A stretch of 64,000 nt of DNA from Sphingomonas sp. NFR04 (GCF_900114095.1 NZ_FORV01000001.1:1-64000); one strand, 5' to 3'. Counted from the first letter of the stretch, positions 25,207-35,853 are shown. Notes: generated by a model from the sequence alone, not told the origin. Made by a program: numbers and translations.

Positions 25207-25973
25207 CGCGGTTCGGGCTTGGCCGGCTTGGTCGCGCCGGCGGCCGGACGGGCTGCCGGAGCGGCCGCACCCGGAGCCGCAGCCGCGCCCTGCTGCTGTT
25301 GCTGCTGCGCGCGGGCGGCGGCGAGCTGATAGGCACGGCGCTTCAGCTCGTTCACCTGCTGCTGGAACTGCACGGTGCGCTGCTGCGGCTGCCAGTTGGC
25401 CGGCGGCGTGATCGAAACGGTCGGCGTCTTGTTCAGTTCGGCGACGACGGTGTCGCTGATGTCCACCGCGTCAGGGGCGTAGACGATCGCTTCCGGCTGC
25501 AGGATCACGTTGACCTTGCGCGCGTTGACGACCGAGATCTGCGCCGCGTCATACAGCGCCAGGATCTTCTCGAACGCGAACAGCTCCGCCAGGATCGACG
25601 GCATCTGCAGCTTCTGGATTTCCTCGTTCGCCTGGTTCTGCAGGGTCATGAGCTGGGTGTAGTTCGGATCCTTGCGCGCGGCCGCGGCCTGCTCCTCGGC
25701 TTCCGAAACCTGGCCGTCCTTGTTGGTGTCGATCGTGGTGATCAGCGTCCGGGCGTCGGTCTGGAACTTGGTCTGGCGCGCCTGGATCTGGTCGCGCACC
25801 GGCTTGAAGGTGGTGTCCAGCTGCGCCTCGGCGGCGGTGAATGCCTTCGAGCGGGTGATCACCTCCATCGTGTTGATGGTGGCGATGCCGTTGACCTGCG
25901 CCGAGGCCGGCGCAGCGACGGCCATCGCCGCGGAGGCGGCAAGCGCCGCCGCGAATACACGGTTCTTCGTCAT
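25203..25973 (-). CDS. OmpH/Skp-family periplasmic chaperone
   Basis: OmpH/Skp proteins hold unfolded outer-membrane proteins in the periplasm for BamA. This 256-residue version has a signal peptide ([20 protein letters not shown], ending ASAQ), a helical middle rich in Gln and Lys, and an Ala/Pro/Gln-rich tail with a QQQQQQ run. It is longer than the usual ~160 residues. An EF-hand-like stretch [13 protein letters not shown] (residues ~88-100) sits in the helical arm, which is unusual for Skp. The ATG at 25973 overlaps the bamA stop (TAATG). Confidence 0.85.
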   Translation of the reverse strand: MTKNRVFAAALAASAAMAVAAPASAQVNGIATINTMEVITRSKAFTAAEAQLDTTFKPVRDQIQARQTKFQTDARTLITTIDTNKDGQVSEAEEQAAAARKDPNYTQLMTLQNQANEEIQKLQMPSILAELFAFEKILALYDAAQISVVNARKVNVILQPEAIVYAPDAVDISDTVVAELNKTPTVSITPPANWQPQQRTVQFQQQVNELKRRAYQLAAARAQQQQQQGAAAAPGAAAPAARPAAGATKPAKPEPR

Positions 25974-28717
25974 TAGAACTGAGTCCCTACGTTGAAAGTG
26001 ATGAGCTTCTTGTCGTCGCCGGGCTGGCTGACGATCGCCTTGGCAAGGTCGATCCGCAGCGGGCCGAACGGCGAATTCCAGTTGACGCCGACGCCCACCG
26101 AGATGCGCGGCGACGCAGTGCTGCCGCGATAGGCCTCGTAGAAGGGCGAGGTCGAGGTGAAATATTGCGTGTTGACCGAAGTGCCGACGCAGGAATCGGT
26201 CGTCCCCGCGGCATAGCCGACGGTGCACCGCGTCAGCAGGCCCGAGTTGGTGCCCGAGCTAACCGTGTACAGCGGGTTCCCCGCGCTGTCGAACACCGCA
26301 TCCTGCTTGACCAGCAGCGTCGGCGAGCCGTCGGCGTTGAACAGCTTCTTGCCCGAGGCATCGGTCGCCTGGGTGAAATAGTTGTTCGTCGTCGGCTGGC
26401 GGATCGAGAACAGCGAGCCCATCTGGACATAGATGGACGGACGCAGGCCGAGCTCCGCCGCGCCCGAGCCCAGCGGCAGCTCGAGCTCCGCCTTGGTCAG
26501 GTAATAGGCCTTGCCGCCCAGCGCGTCGTCGATGACCTGGTCGCGATCGGTGATCAGCGCCTGGGTGCCCGCCGTGGGGTCGCCGCTATACTGGTAGCGC
26601 TGCACCCGCGGGCCGACGCCGCGGATGTCGAAGCCGCGGAACTGCGGCTCGCCCAGGTAAAAGCGATCGGTGATGCGGACCTCGGTGCCGTCGAGGCTCT
26701 TGATCACGCCGCCTTCGCCGGTGACCGAGAAGACGAAGCCGCTTCCCAGGCCCCAATATTTCGCGCCGTCGACCCGGCCGCGGACATAATGGACGTCGCC
26801 GCCCAGCCCGGCCACGTCGGCGCCGAACGAGATGCGCTGGCCGCGCGTCGGGCGCAGGCGGCTGTTGAGGCTGTCATAGATCAGCGACAGGCCGACCAGC
26901 GAGGTCAGGCGGTTGCCCACCGCTTCGCAATAATAGCGGCCGGCCTTGAACGGATCGCACTGGCCGTTGGTGTAGAAGGTCGACTGATCGAGCGTGACGT
27001 CGTCCTTGGCGAGATAGTAACGGCCCGACAGCGTCCAGTATTCGGTGAGCGGCAGGCCCGCGACCAGCTGGAAACCGGTCGACACCTGGCGATAGGTGGT
27101 GTTGCGGTTGGTGCCTAGATAGTTGAACGAGTTATAGTCGCGGCGGAAGATCGTCGCACCCAGCGCGATGTTGCTGTCGAACAGGTACGGCTCGGTGAAG
27201 CCGAGTTCCACCGACTTCGAATAGCTCGAATAATCGGCCGAGATGCTCGCCGTCTGGCCCATGCCGCGGAAGTTGCGCTGGCGGATCGAGGCCTGGAGGA
27301 TGAAGCGCTCGAGGCTCGAGAAACCGGCCGACAGCGTCAGTTCGCCGTTCGGCTTCTCTTCCACATTCGCGCCCAGCACGATGCGATCGGGCGCCGAGCC
27401 TTCCTTGCGCTCGATCTCGAACTTGTCCTGGAAATAGCCCAGGCTGTTGATGCGGTCCTGCGAGCGCTTGACCAGGAAGGTGTTGAAGGCGTCGCCCTCG
27501 GCCACGCGCATTTCGCGGCGGATCACCTTGTCCTGGGTCTGGCGGTTGCCGGTGATGTCGACCCGCTCGATATAGGTGCGGTTCGCCTCGCCGATGTGGA
27601 AGTTCATCGACATCGTCAGCGCATCCTTGTTGCGCTGGAAGTCGGGGCGAACGTCGGCAAAGGCATAGCCGAACAGGCCGGCGGTCTCGCTCAGCTGCTC
27701 GACCGTGTCCTCGACGGCCTTGGCGTTATACCATTGGCCTTCCTTGATCGGCAGCGCGGCGGCGAGCTTCTTGTCGTCGAAGTCGCGGATCGCACTGTCC
27801 ACCGTCACCGGGCCGAACTTGTAGCGCGGACCTTCCTCCACCACATAGGTGATGATGAAGTCCTTCTTGTCCGGCGTCAGCTCGGCCACCGCCGAGATCA
27901 CGCGGAAGTCGGCATAGCCTTCGGTCAGGTAGAACTGGCGCAGCTTCTGCTGGTCATAGGCCAGGCGATCCTGGTCGTACGACGTGTTCGAGCTGAGGAA
28001 GTGCGAGAAGCTGGCGACCTTGGTCGCCATCTGCGCGCGCAGCTTCTTGTCGCCAAACACCTCGTTGCCGATGATGTTGATCTGGCGGACCTTCGACTTC
28101 GCGCCCTCGTGGATCTCGAAGATCACGTCGACGCGGTTCTGGTCGAGGCTGACCATCTTCGGCTCGACGCGCGCGGCGAAGCGGCCCTGGCGGCGATACA
28201 GCTCGATGATCCGCGCGATGTCCGCACGCACCGCGGTGCGGGTGAAGATCTGACGCGGCTTGAGCTTGATCTCCTTGTCGATCTTGTCCTGCTTCAGCCG
28301 CTTGTTGCCTTCGAAGACGACGCGGTTGATCACCGGGTTCTCGCGGATGCGGAGCACCAGATTGCCGTCCTCGACGCCTTCGATCGCCACATCGGCGAGC
28401 AGTTCGGAGGCGAGCAGGTCCTTGATCGCCTGGTCGATCGTCTCGTTGGTATAGCTGTCGCCCACGCGCAGGCGCGTGTAGCTGAGCACCGTTTCCGGCT
28501 CGATGCGCTGCGAGCCTTCCACCCGCAGCGACTTGATCGTGCGCACCACCGCCGGCGTAACCGGTGCGGGCGCAGCCTGAGGCTGGGTCGCCGGCGCCGC
28601 GGGCTTTGCCGCGGTCTGCGCCTCTGCCGGCGCTACCACGCCCGACAGGATCGTCCCTGCCAACAGCGTAGCCGTCGCCCGCGCGCCCAAATTGCTTGCC
28701 TTGATCGCAGTCACCAT
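25973..28717 (-). CDS. bamA: outer membrane protein assembly factor BamA
   Basis: BamA inserts beta-barrel proteins into the outer membrane. From the chosen ATG at 28717 it has 914 residues: a signal peptide (ATATLLAGTILSGVVAPAEA), a Pro/Ala linker, five POTRA domains (the first starting IKSLRVEGSQRIEPETVLSY, later GNKRLKQDKIDKEI, IIGNEVFGDKKLR, VDITGNRQTQDKVIRREMR) and the C-terminal barrel. The barrel has the conserved FRGF-like turn (QFRGFDIRGVGPR) and ends with the aromatic QF. An in-frame ATG at 28762 is an alternative. The gene lies between rseP and ompH. Confidence 0.95.
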   Translation of the reverse strand: MVTAIKASNLGARATATLLAGTILSGVVAPAEAQTAAKPAAPATQPQAAPAPVTPAVVRTIKSLRVEGSQRIEPETVLSYTRLRVGDSYTNETIDQAIKDLLASELLADVAIEGVEDGNLVLRIRENPVINRVVFEGNKRLKQDKIDKEIKLKPRQIFTRTAVRADIARIIELYRRQGRFAARVEPKMVSLDQNRVDVIFEIHEGAKSKVRQINIIGNEVFGDKKLRAQMATKVASFSHFLSSNTSYDQDRLAYDQQKLRQFYLTEGYADFRVISAVAELTPDKKDFIITYVVEEGPRYKFGPVTVDSAIRDFDDKKLAAALPIKEGQWYNAKAVEDTVEQLSETAGLFGYAFADVRPDFQRNKDALTMSMNFHIGEANRTYIERVDITGNRQTQDKVIRREMRVAEGDAFNTFLVKRSQDRINSLGYFQDKFEIERKEGSAPDRIVLGANVEEKPNGELTLSAGFSSLERFILQASIRQRNFRGMGQTASISADYSSYSKSVELGFTEPYLFDSNIALGATIFRRDYNSFNYLGTNRNTTYRQVSTGFQLVAGLPLTEYWTLSGRYYLAKDDVTLDQSTFYTNGQCDPFKAGRYYCEAVGNRLTSLVGLSLIYDSLNSRLRPTRGQRISFGADVAGLGGDVHYVRGRVDGAKYWGLGSGFVFSVTGEGGVIKSLDGTEVRITDRFYLGEPQFRGFDIRGVGPRVQRYQYSGDPTAGTQALITDRDQVIDDALGGKAYYLTKAELELPLGSGAAELGLRPSIYVQMGSLFSIRQPTTNNYFTQATDASGKKLFNADGSPTLLVKQDAVFDSAGNPLYTVSSGTNSGLLTRCTVGYAAGTTDSCVGTSVNTQYFTSTSPFYEAYRGSTASPRISVGVGVNWNSPFGPLRIDLAKAIVSQPGDDKKLITFNVGTQF

Positions 28718-28785
28718 CCCACCCCAGTCGGAATCCAAATATTGCCGGAACGCGCGCGGCATATTGCCGCCCTGCACGAACCCCC

Positions 28786-29919
28786 TCAACCGATCAAGCC
28801 GGCCAGATGTCTCCACACACCGAAAGCGCCCAGATCGTTGAGCGTCACGAACAGCATCAGCGCGAGGATCGCGAGCATGCCGCCCCGGAACGCCCATTCC
28901 ATCACCTGCGGCTCCACCGGGCGCCGGCGGACCGCCTCGACGGCGTAGAACAGGAGATGACCACCATCCAGTACCGGAACTGGCAACAGGTTGATGAATC
29001 CCAGATTAATGGAGACGAGCGCGATCAGGAACGCGAACTCGATCGGCCCCATGGAGAGTCGTTCGCCCGAAACCTGGGCGATCTTGAGCGGTCCGCCCAG
29101 CTCAGACACCGAGCGACGCCCGGTAATGATCTGGCCGAGCCCGTCCACCGTCATGCGGACGATGTCGGCGGTCGTGCGCAGGCCGACCAGCGGCGCTTCG
29201 AGCAGCCCCACCGGCACCTGGGTCGATCCCGCCGCACCGATGCCGAGCTGGCCGATCTTGAATTCGTTGCCGAAGCGATCGCGCTCCAGCCGCGTACCGA
29301 TCACCGCGTCGACGCTGCGCGATGCACCACCACGAACGAATTCGATCCGTACCGGCTCATTCGGCCGCAACTGGGTGAACTGCACCATGTCGGCATAGGT
29401 CTCGACCGAGCGGCCGCCCAGGCCGGTGATCCGGTCGCCGGGCTCCAGGCCGGCCTTTGCGGCGGCGCTGCCCTGGAGGACCGTGCCGATCACCGACGGC
29501 GTGCGGTTCTCGCCGAACATGAAGGCGAAGGTCGACAGGATCACGATCGCGATCAGGAAGTTCATGATCGGACCCGCCGCGACGATGATCGCGCGCTGCC
29601 ACAGCGGTTTTGCCTGGAAGGTCTTGGCGCGCTCGCTCGCCGGCAGCTGCAGCCATTCGGGCGAAGGCTGGCTCGCCGGGTTCATGTCGCCCGCGAAGCG
29701 GACATAGCCGCCCAGCGGCAACAGGCTGAACTTCCAGCGCGTGCCGCGGCGATCGGTGATGCCGGCGATCTCGCGGCCGAAGCCGATCGAGAATTCCTCG
29801 GCCTTCACCCCGAAGAGGCGGCCCGCCAGATAATGTCCCAGCTCGTGCAGGAACACGAGCGGCCCGATCACCAGCGCGAACGCCAGAATGGTGAGCAGGA
29901 TGCCGGGGGATTGGATCAA
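28786..29919 (-). CDS. rseP: site-2 protease RseP
   Basis: RseP is a membrane zinc protease that cuts anti-sigma factors and signal peptides. The 377-residue protein has the HELGHYLAGRLFGV zinc motif in the first membrane segment, a PDZ domain around LEPGDRITGLGGR (residues ~125-200), and the third ligand motif NLLPVPVLDGGHLL near the C-terminus. A TTG at 29919 seems to be the start: it overlaps the dxr stop (TTGA), and the family N-terminus follows directly (MIQSPGILLTILAF). It is co-transcribed with dxr upstream and bamA downstream. Confidence 0.93.
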   Translation of the reverse strand: MIQSPGILLTILAFALVIGPLVFLHELGHYLAGRLFGVKAEEFSIGFGREIAGITDRRGTRWKFSLLPLGGYVRFAGDMNPASQPSPEWLQLPASERAKTFQAKPLWQRAIIVAAGPIMNFLIAIVILSTFAFMFGENRTPSVIGTVLQGSAAAKAGLEPGDRITGLGGRSVETYADMVQFTQLRPNEPVRIEFVRGGASRSVDAVIGTRLERDRFGNEFKIGQLGIGAAGSTQVPVGLLEAPLVGLRTTADIVRMTVDGLGQIITGRRSVSELGGPLKIAQVSGERLSMGPIEFAFLIALVSINLGFINLLPVPVLDGGHLLFYAVEAVRRRPVEPQVMEWAFRGGMLAILALMLFVTLNDLGAFGVWRHLAGLIG

Positions 29920-31076
29920 GCGACGCAGTCCTTCACTCGCTCAGCCGCATAAAGCCGCGCCTCCTCATCGATCGCCAGCACGGCGTCGAGCGTTTCCGGA
30001 GCGGCCGGGTCATAGCGAGACAGCGTATCGGCAGAGATTGCGGCAATTTCAAGAAATCCGATCCGCCCGGCGAGAAAGGCCGCGACGGCGACCTCGTTGG
30101 CGGCATTGAGGATCGCCGGCCGCGCGCCGCCTGCCTTGAGCACGTCGATCGCCAGCGCAAGCGCCGGGAAGCGATCGAGATCGGGATTTTCGAACTCCAG
30201 CTTGCCGACCGCTGCGAGATCGAGCGCCGGGCACGGCGTCTCCATCCGCTCGGGCCAGGCCAGCGCAAAGGCGATCGGCGTCCGCATGTCGGGGGTGCCG
30301 AGCTGGGCCAGCACCGATCCGTCGACATACTCCACCATCGAGTGGACGACGGACTGGGCATGAACCAGCACCGCCAGCTGCTCGGCGGCGACCGGGAACA
30401 GGTGGAAGGCCTCGATCAGTTCGAGCCCCTTGTTCATCATCGTCGCCGAATCGACCGAGATCTTGGCACCCATCGACCAGTTGGGATGCGCCACCGCCTG
30501 GGCCGGGGTGATCGCGCGCATCGCCTCCTTGGGCGTCGACCGGAACGGGCCGCCGCTTGCCGTGAGGATGATGCGGCGGACGCCCTTGGGCGCGGTGCGA
30601 TCGAGGCACTGGAACACGGCGTTATGCTCCGAATCGACCGGCAGCAGCGTCGCGCCATGGGCACGGGCGGCGGCCATCATCACCTCGCCCGCCGAAACCA
30701 GCGATTCCTTGTTGGCCAGCGCCACCGTGCCGCCCGCCTCCAGCGCCGCCATCACCGGCTTGAGCCCGGCGCTGCCGACGATCGCCGCCATCGTCCAGTC
30801 CGCGCCCATGCGTGCGACGTCGCACACCGAATGTGCGCCGCCCATCGCTTCGACGCCGCTGCCGGCCAGTCGCTCCTGCAATGCCGGCAGGCATGTCTCG
30901 TCGGCGACCACGGCGCAGCGCGCCCGCGTGCGGATCGCGGCCGCGGCCAGCTTCTCGACATCGCAATTGGCAGTCAGCGCCACGACTTCGAAGGCGTGCG
31001 GATTTCGTTCGATCAGATCCAGCGTCGAGGTACCGACCGAGCCGGTCGCCCCCAACACCGTGACGCGCTTCACCAC
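29916..31076 (-). CDS. dxr: 1-deoxy-D-xylulose 5-phosphate reductoisomerase
   Basis: Dxr (IspC) makes methylerythritol phosphate with NADPH in the non-mevalonate isoprenoid pathway. The 386-residue protein has the N-terminal Rossmann motif VLGATGSVGTSTLDLI, ANKESLVSAGE, the active-site metal region PVDSEHNAVFQCL, GPFRSTP, and HPNWSMGAKISVDSATMMNK. It starts with GTG at 31076 or the next codon, overlapping the cdsA stop. uppS in the same operon uses the isoprenoids it helps to make. Confidence 0.95.
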   Translation of the reverse strand: MVKRVTVLGATGSVGTSTLDLIERNPHAFEVVALTANCDVEKLAAAAIRTRARCAVVADETCLPALQERLAGSGVEAMGGAHSVCDVARMGADWTMAAIVGSAGLKPVMAALEAGGTVALANKESLVSAGEVMMAAARAHGATLLPVDSEHNAVFQCLDRTAPKGVRRIILTASGGPFRSTPKEAMRAITPAQAVAHPNWSMGAKISVDSATMMNKGLELIEAFHLFPVAAEQLAVLVHAQSVVHSMVEYVDGSVLAQLGTPDMRTPIAFALAWPERMETPCPALDLAAVGKLEFENPDLDRFPALALAIDVLKAGGARPAILNAANEVAVAAFLAGRIGFLEIAAISADTLSRYDPAAPETLDAVLAIDEEARLYAAERVKDCVA

Positions 31077-31870
31077 CAGTATCCTCCCACAACCACCTGA
31101 TGATGGATCGCAAAAAACAAAGCTGCAACCGGGGCCGCGAAGACGAGGCCGTCCAGCCGATCGAGAATGCCGCCATGGCCGGGCAGCAAATTGCTCGAAT
31201 CCTTCACGCCCGCAACGCGCTTGAGATGGCTCTCATAGAGGTCGCCGATCTGCGAGGCGAAGGCGACGAGTGGCGACAGCGCCACCAACCACCAGCCGAT
31301 CGCCGTACCCGGCGCGACCGCGACGAACCCCGCCGAGAACAGGATCGCGGCAACCAGGCCGCCGACCAGCCCGGCCCAGGTCTTGTTCGGGCTGATCGAC
31401 GGCGCCAGCTTGGGTCCGCCGATCGCCCGTCCCGCGAAATAGGCGCCGCTGTCGCACACCCAAACGATGGCCATCGTCCACAGCGTCGCGGCGAAGCCCT
31501 GCGGATGGTCGCGAAGCAGCAGCAGGGCCAGGACGGGCAACCCGACATAGACCTGCCCCGCCGCCAGCTTGGCGTTGCGGGTGACGATCGCGACGAAGAA
31601 GAAGGCGCCGAAGATCAGGCCCAGCGCCAGGAAACCCGGCCCTGCCGCCGCCGGGCTCAGGATGGCCAGCGGCACCGTCATCACATATTGGGTGAGGCGG
31701 CGCTTGCTCTCGTCCTGGGCCAGCAGCGCCCATTCGCCAATCATCAGCACGGCCATCACCGTGATGACCAGCCAGAAGCCCCAGCCGCCCGCCCACAAGG
31801 CGGCGAGCGCGAGCCCGACCAGCGCAAGCCCGACGACGGCACGTTTCGGAAGATCGGAATTCTTGCTCAC
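31070..31870 (-). CDS. cdsA: phosphatidate cytidylyltransferase CdsA
   Basis: CdsA makes CDP-diacylglycerol from phosphatidate and CTP in the inner membrane, supplying pssA. The 266-residue protein has seven or eight membrane segments and the CdsA signature ESHLKRVAGVKDSSNLLPGH (then GGILDRLDG), plus SPNKTWAGLVGG. The GTG at 31870 overlaps the uppS stop (GTGA) and starts MSKNSDLPKRAVVG; frames further upstream lie inside uppS. Confidence 0.95.
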   Translation of the reverse strand: MSKNSDLPKRAVVGLALVGLALAALWAGGWGFWLVITVMAVLMIGEWALLAQDESKRRLTQYVMTVPLAILSPAAAGPGFLALGLIFGAFFFVAIVTRNAKLAAGQVYVGLPVLALLLLRDHPQGFAATLWTMAIVWVCDSGAYFAGRAIGGPKLAPSISPNKTWAGLVGGLVAAILFSAGFVAVAPGTAIGWWLVALSPLVAFASQIGDLYESHLKRVAGVKDSSNLLPGHGGILDRLDGLVFAAPVAALFFAIHHQVVVGGYWW

Positions 31871-32625
31871 AGGCCCCCAAAGCGCCGCTGACGCCGCCCG
31901 AACTGGGCCAGCGCATCGGCCAGCGCACGCTCGTCGAAATCGGGCCACAGCGTGTCGACGAACAGCAGCTCGGCATAGGCCGCCTGCCACAGCAGGAAAT
32001 TGGAGAGGCGCTGCTCGCCCGAGGTGCGGATCATCAGGTCGAGCGGCGGCAGGCCTGCCGTTTCCAGCTCGCTTTCGAAGCGCGCCTCGTCGATCGCGGC
32101 GGGATCCAGCGTGCCGTCGCGCGCCTGTTCGGCCAGCCGCCGCGCGGCCGCGAGCAGTTCCGCCTGCGCGCCATAGTTGAGCGCCAGCACCAGCGTGGGC
32201 CCGGTATTGACCGCGGTGCGCGCGATCGCGGCGTCGATCATCGTCACCAGATCGGGCGAGAGCTGGCGCCAATCGCCGATCACCCGCAGCTTTACGCCGT
32301 CGGCGACGATCTGGTCGAGCTCGCGCTCGAGGAACTGCCGCAGCAGTCCCATCAGCGCCCCGACTTCCTCTTCCGGGCGGCGCCAGTTCTCGGACGAGAA
32401 GGCGTAGAGCGTCAGCACCTCGATCCCGAGCGTGCGGGCCGCGCGCGCGACGCGGCGCACCGCCTCCACGCCCTGGCGATGCCCGGCGACGCGCGGCAGC
32501 AGGCGCTTCTTCGCCCAGCGCCCATTACCGTCCATGATGATCGCGACATGGCGGGGCGGCGGGGTCTCGCCGCCCGAAGCGGAGGCCAGCTTAACGGCCA
32601 CCGCGCCCTGCCCTTCGGGCCGCAC
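31867..32625 (-). CDS. uppS: isoprenyl diphosphate synthase UppS
   Basis: UppS builds undecaprenyl diphosphate, the lipid carrier for peptidoglycan. The 252-residue protein carries the cis-prenyltransferase motifs HVAIIMDGNGRWAKKR, GHRQGVEAVRR, TLYAFSSENWRRP and LMIRTSGEQRLSNFLLWQ, ending ELLFVDTLWPDF. GTG at 32625 follows GGGAGC; a GTG 24 bases later is an alternative. It sits between frr and cdsA. Confidence 0.95.
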   Translation of the reverse strand: MRPEGQGAVAVKLASASGGETPPPRHVAIIMDGNGRWAKKRLLPRVAGHRQGVEAVRRVARAARTLGIEVLTLYAFSSENWRRPEEEVGALMGLLRQFLERELDQIVADGVKLRVIGDWRQLSPDLVTMIDAAIARTAVNTGPTLVLALNYGAQAELLAAARRLAEQARDGTLDPAAIDEARFESELETAGLPPLDLMIRTSGEQRLSNFLLWQAAYAELLFVDTLWPDFDERALADALAQFGRRQRRFGGL

Positions 32626-32643
32626 CAGAAGCTCCCGGGCGGA

Positions 32644-33201
32644 TCACTTGCCCAGGATTTCCTTTTCCTTGGCCGACGCCGCCGCGTCGATATCGGCGAT
32701 CGTCGCGTCGGTCAGCTTCTGGACTTCGGTCTCGTGGCGCTTGCGCTCGTCCTCGCCGAACACGCCCTTCTTCTCGTCGGTCTTGAGATTGTCCATGCCG
32801 TCGCGGCGCACGTTGCGCGCGGCGATGCGGGCCTTCTCGGCATATTGGTTGGCGAGCTTGGCGAGCTCCTTGCGGCGCTCCTCGGTCAGATCGGGGATCG
32901 GCAGGCGCAGCGTCTGGCCGTCGACGATCGGATTGAGGCCGAGGCCGGCCGAGCGGATCGCCTTGTCGACGGGGCCGACGTTCGACTTGTCCCACACCTG
33001 CACCGAGAGCATCCGCGGCTCAGGGGCCGAGACGGTCGCCACCTGGGTGATCGGCATGTGCGAGCCATAGACCTCGACGGTCACCGGATCGAGCAGCGTG
33101 GTCGAGGCGCGGCCGGTGCGGAGACCGGTCAGATCATGCTTGAGCGATTCCACGGCGCCGGCCATGCGGCGCTCGAGGTCTGCCTTGTCGTAAGCGGCCA
33201 T
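32644..33201 (-). CDS. frr: ribosome recycling factor
   Basis: RRF splits post-termination ribosomes together with EF-G. The 185-residue protein is of normal length and shows [15 protein letters not shown] near residue 30, [28 protein letters not shown] and [12 protein letters not shown]. The ATG at 33201 begins [13 protein letters not shown]. It lies 32 bases downstream of pyrH, in the usual order. Confidence 0.97.
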   Translation of the reverse strand: MAAYDKADLERRMAGAVESLKHDLTGLRTGRASTTLLDPVTVEVYGSHMPITQVATVSAPEPRMLSVQVWDKSNVGPVDKAIRSAGLGLNPIVDGQTLRLPIPDLTEERRKELAKLANQYAEKARIAARNVRRDGMDNLKTDEKKGVFGEDERKRHETEVQKLTDATIADIDAAASAKEKEILGK

Positions 33202-33233
33202 TTCGGCTCTCCTTGAAGCTTGGTTGCGGTGGG

Positions 33234-33962
33234 TTACGCGGCGTCCGCGTCCTGGACGATGGTGGAAGTCCCCTCGCCCCGGAGCACCGAAGCGAGATTG
33301 CCCTCGCCGCGGATGTTGAACACCACGATCGGGATATGGTTGTCGCGGCACAGCGCCACGGCGGACGCGTCCATCACCTTCAGATTGTCGGCGAGGACGC
33401 GATCATAGCTGAGCGTCTCGTAGCGCTTGGCGGTCGGCACCTTCTTGGGATCGGCGTCGTACACGCCATCGACCGAGGTGCCCTTGAACAGCGCGTCGCA
33501 CTTCATCTCGGCGGCGCGCAGCGCGGCGGTGGTGTCGGTGGTGAAGAACGGCAGGCCGGTGCCCGCGGCGAACAGCACGACCCGGCCCTTCTCCATGTGC
33601 CGCTCGGCGCGACGGCGGATATAGGGCTCGCACACGCTGGCCATCGGGATGGCGGACTGGACGCGGGTCTCGACGCCCACCTTCTCGAGCGCGTTCTGCA
33701 TGGCGAGCGCGTTCATCACCGTGGCGAGCATGCCCATGTAATCGGCGCTGGCGCGGTCGAAGCCCTGCGCGGCGCCGGCGATGCCGCGGAAGATGTTGCC
33801 GCCGCCCACGGTCATGCAGATTTCGAGGCCGCTTTCCTTGGCCTCCTTCACCTCGAGCGCGACGCGCTCGCAGGTCTCGGGATCGATGCCGAACTGACCC
33901 TGGCCCATCAGGACCTCCCCCGACAGCTTGAGAAGGATGCGGCGGATGGTCGGAGCGGTCAT
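33234..33962 (-). CDS. pyrH: UMP kinase
   Basis: PyrH phosphorylates UMP to UDP. The 242-residue amino-acid-kinase-fold protein shows [11 protein letters not shown], the glycine loop [26 protein letters not shown], the uridine site [17 protein letters not shown] and [12 protein letters not shown]. The ATG at 33962 starts [13 protein letters not shown] and has AGGAA upstream; an in-frame extension further upstream lacks family likeness. Followed by frr. Confidence 0.97.
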   Translation of the reverse strand: MTAPTIRRILLKLSGEVLMGQGQFGIDPETCERVALEVKEAKESGLEICMTVGGGNIFRGIAGAAQGFDRASADYMGMLATVMNALAMQNALEKVGVETRVQSAIPMASVCEPYIRRRAERHMEKGRVVLFAAGTGLPFFTTDTTAALRAAEMKCDALFKGTSVDGVYDADPKKVPTAKRYETLSYDRVLADNLKVMDASAVALCRDNHIPIVVFNIRGEGNLASVLRGEGTSTIVQDADAA

Positions 33963-34085
33963 GAGGTTCCTGATATCTTGAGAAGCGGACAGCGAAGCGG
34001 CGCGGACCCTAGAGGAGCCGCGCCGCGCGAACAAGCGTGGATGCCGGGGAAAAGCCGTCGAAACGGCCCCTCCCGGCGCGCCTGA

Positions 34086-35015
34086 TTACTTGGTGAGACC
34101 GGCGGTCGCCGCCACTTCGGCAGCGAAGTCGCTCTCTTCCTTCTCGATGCCTTCGCCGAGCTGGAAGCGGACATAGTCCTTCAGCACGATCGCCGAGCCC
34201 GAATCCTTCGCCGCCTTGGCGATGACGTCCGAAACCGGAGTCTTGCCGTCCATCACGAACAGCTGGCTGAGCAGGGCGTTCTCCTTGGCGAACTTCTTCA
34301 CCGCGCCGTCCACCATCTTCTCGATGATCTCGGCCGGCTTGCCGCTCTCGGACGCCTTTTCGGCCGCAATCGCACGCTCACGGGCGAGCACGTCCTGGTC
34401 CAGGCCGCTCTCATCGAGCGCCAGCGGGAAGGCGGCGGCGATGTGCATCGCCAGCTGCTTGCCGAGCGGCTCGAGCACGTCGACACCAGCTTCCGACTCA
34501 AGCGCGACGAGCACGCCAATCTTGCCGAGGCCCGGGGCGGCCGCATTGTGGACGTACGGGATCACCGCGCCCTTGGCGACTTCCACCTTCTTGGCGCGGC
34601 GCAGCACCTGGTTCTCGCCGATCGTAGCGATGTTGGCGGTCAGCGCCTCGTCGACGGTCTGGCCCGACGCCATCTTGGTGCCCTTCAGCGCCGCAACGTC
34701 GTCACCGGCTTCCAGCGCCAGCGCGGTGGTCTCGCGGACGAAGTTCTGGAAGATCTCGTTCTTGGCGACGAAGTCGGTCTGCGAGTTCACCTCGACCGCG
34801 ACACCCTTGGTGCCGGCAACGGCCAGGCCAACCAGGCCTTCGGCAGCGGTGCGGCTCGACTTCTTGGCGGCGGCGGCGAGGCCCTTGGCGCGCAGCCAGT
34901 CGGCAGCGGCTTCCATGTCGCCATTGGTCTCGGAGAGCGCCTTCTTGCAATCCATCATGCCGGCGCCGCTCTTTTCGCGGAGTTCCTTGACGGCGGCTGC
35001 AGTGATCTCGGCCAT
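34086..35015 (-). CDS. tsf: translation elongation factor Ts
   Basis: EF-Ts exchanges GDP for GTP on EF-Tu. The 309-residue protein begins [20 protein letters not shown], followed by MDCKKAL and the conserved [19 protein letters not shown]. The core and dimerisation domains follow, with a C-terminal module. It is 82 bases downstream of rpsB. Confidence 0.97.
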   Translation of the reverse strand: MAEITAAAVKELREKSGAGMMDCKKALSETNGDMEAAADWLRAKGLAAAAKKSSRTAAEGLVGLAVAGTKGVAVEVNSQTDFVAKNEIFQNFVRETTALALEAGDDVAALKGTKMASGQTVDEALTANIATIGENQVLRRAKKVEVAKGAVIPYVHNAAAPGLGKIGVLVALESEAGVDVLEPLGKQLAMHIAAAFPLALDESGLDQDVLARERAIAAEKASESGKPAEIIEKMVDGAVKKFAKENALLSQLFVMDGKTPVSDVIAKAAKDSGSAIVLKDYVRFQLGEGIEKEESDFAAEVAATAGLTK

Positions 35016-35097
35016 GTCTCTATTCCTCAGTTAAAAGTCGGGCGGAGCAGTGCGTGCGCCCTGCCCCGCCCCGATTACGGTTCGATGACGCGGGCGA

Positions 35098-35853
35098 TCA
35101 GCCTTCGACGGCTTCCTCGACCGGCGGCTGCTCGGCAGCACCGAAGTCGTAGCCCTGCTGCATCAGCGCTTCGCGGCCGCCACGGGTCGCGGCGATGGCG
35201 ATGGCTTCGCAGTAGAGGCGGATGGCGCGGCTGGCGTCGTCATTGCCCGGAACCGGGAACGCGATGCCGTCCGGCGAAACGTTCGAGTCGAGCACGGCGA
35301 CGACGGGAATGCCAAGCGTGTTGGCTTCCTTGATCGCCAGCTCTTCCTTGTTCGCGTCGATCACGAACATGATGTCGGGAATGCCGCCCATGTCGCGGAT
35401 GCCGCCGAGCGAGAGCTCGAGCTTGTCGCGCTCACGGGTGAGCTGCAGCACTTCCTTCTTGGTGAGGCCGTGCGTGTCGCCCGACAGCTGCTCTTCGAGC
35501 GTCTTGAGGCGCTTGATCGAGTTGCTGATGGTCTTCCAGTTGGTCAGCATGCCGCCCAGCCAACGGTGGTTGACGAAGTGCTGGCCGGCGCGGCGCGCTG
35601 CCTCGGCGATCGGCTCCTGCGCTTGGCGCTTGGTGCCGACGAACAGCACCTTGCCGCCTGCGGCGACGGTGGAGCTGACGAACTCGAGCGCGCGCGCGAA
35701 CAGCGGAACGGTCTGCGACAGGTCGATGATGTGAACGCCGTTGCGATCACCGAAGATGTAGGGCTTCATCTTCGGGTTCCAGCGATGGGTCTGGTGACCG
35801 AAGTGTGCGCCCGACTCGAGCAGCTGCTGCATGGTGACGACGGGTGCCGCCAT
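35098..35853 (-). CDS. rpsB: 30S ribosomal protein S2
   Basis: S2 binds the small subunit near the 16S head and body. The 251-residue protein shows [48 protein letters not shown] and [11 protein letters not shown], with a Glu-rich C-terminus. The ATG at 35853 follows GGAG. It heads the operon rpsB-tsf-pyrH-frr. The upstream gap also carries a LexA-controlled promoter for the gene on the other strand, 131-174 bases from this start. Confidence 0.97.
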   Translation of the reverse strand: MAAPVVTMQQLLESGAHFGHQTHRWNPKMKPYIFGDRNGVHIIDLSQTVPLFARALEFVSSTVAAGGKVLFVGTKRQAQEPIAEAARRAGQHFVNHRWLGGMLTNWKTISNSIKRLKTLEEQLSGDTHGLTKKEVLQLTRERDKLELSLGGIRDMGGIPDIMFVIDANKEELAIKEANTLGIPVVAVLDSNVSPDGIAFPVPGNDDASRAIRLYCEAIAIAATRGGREALMQQGYDFGAAEQPPVEEAVEG

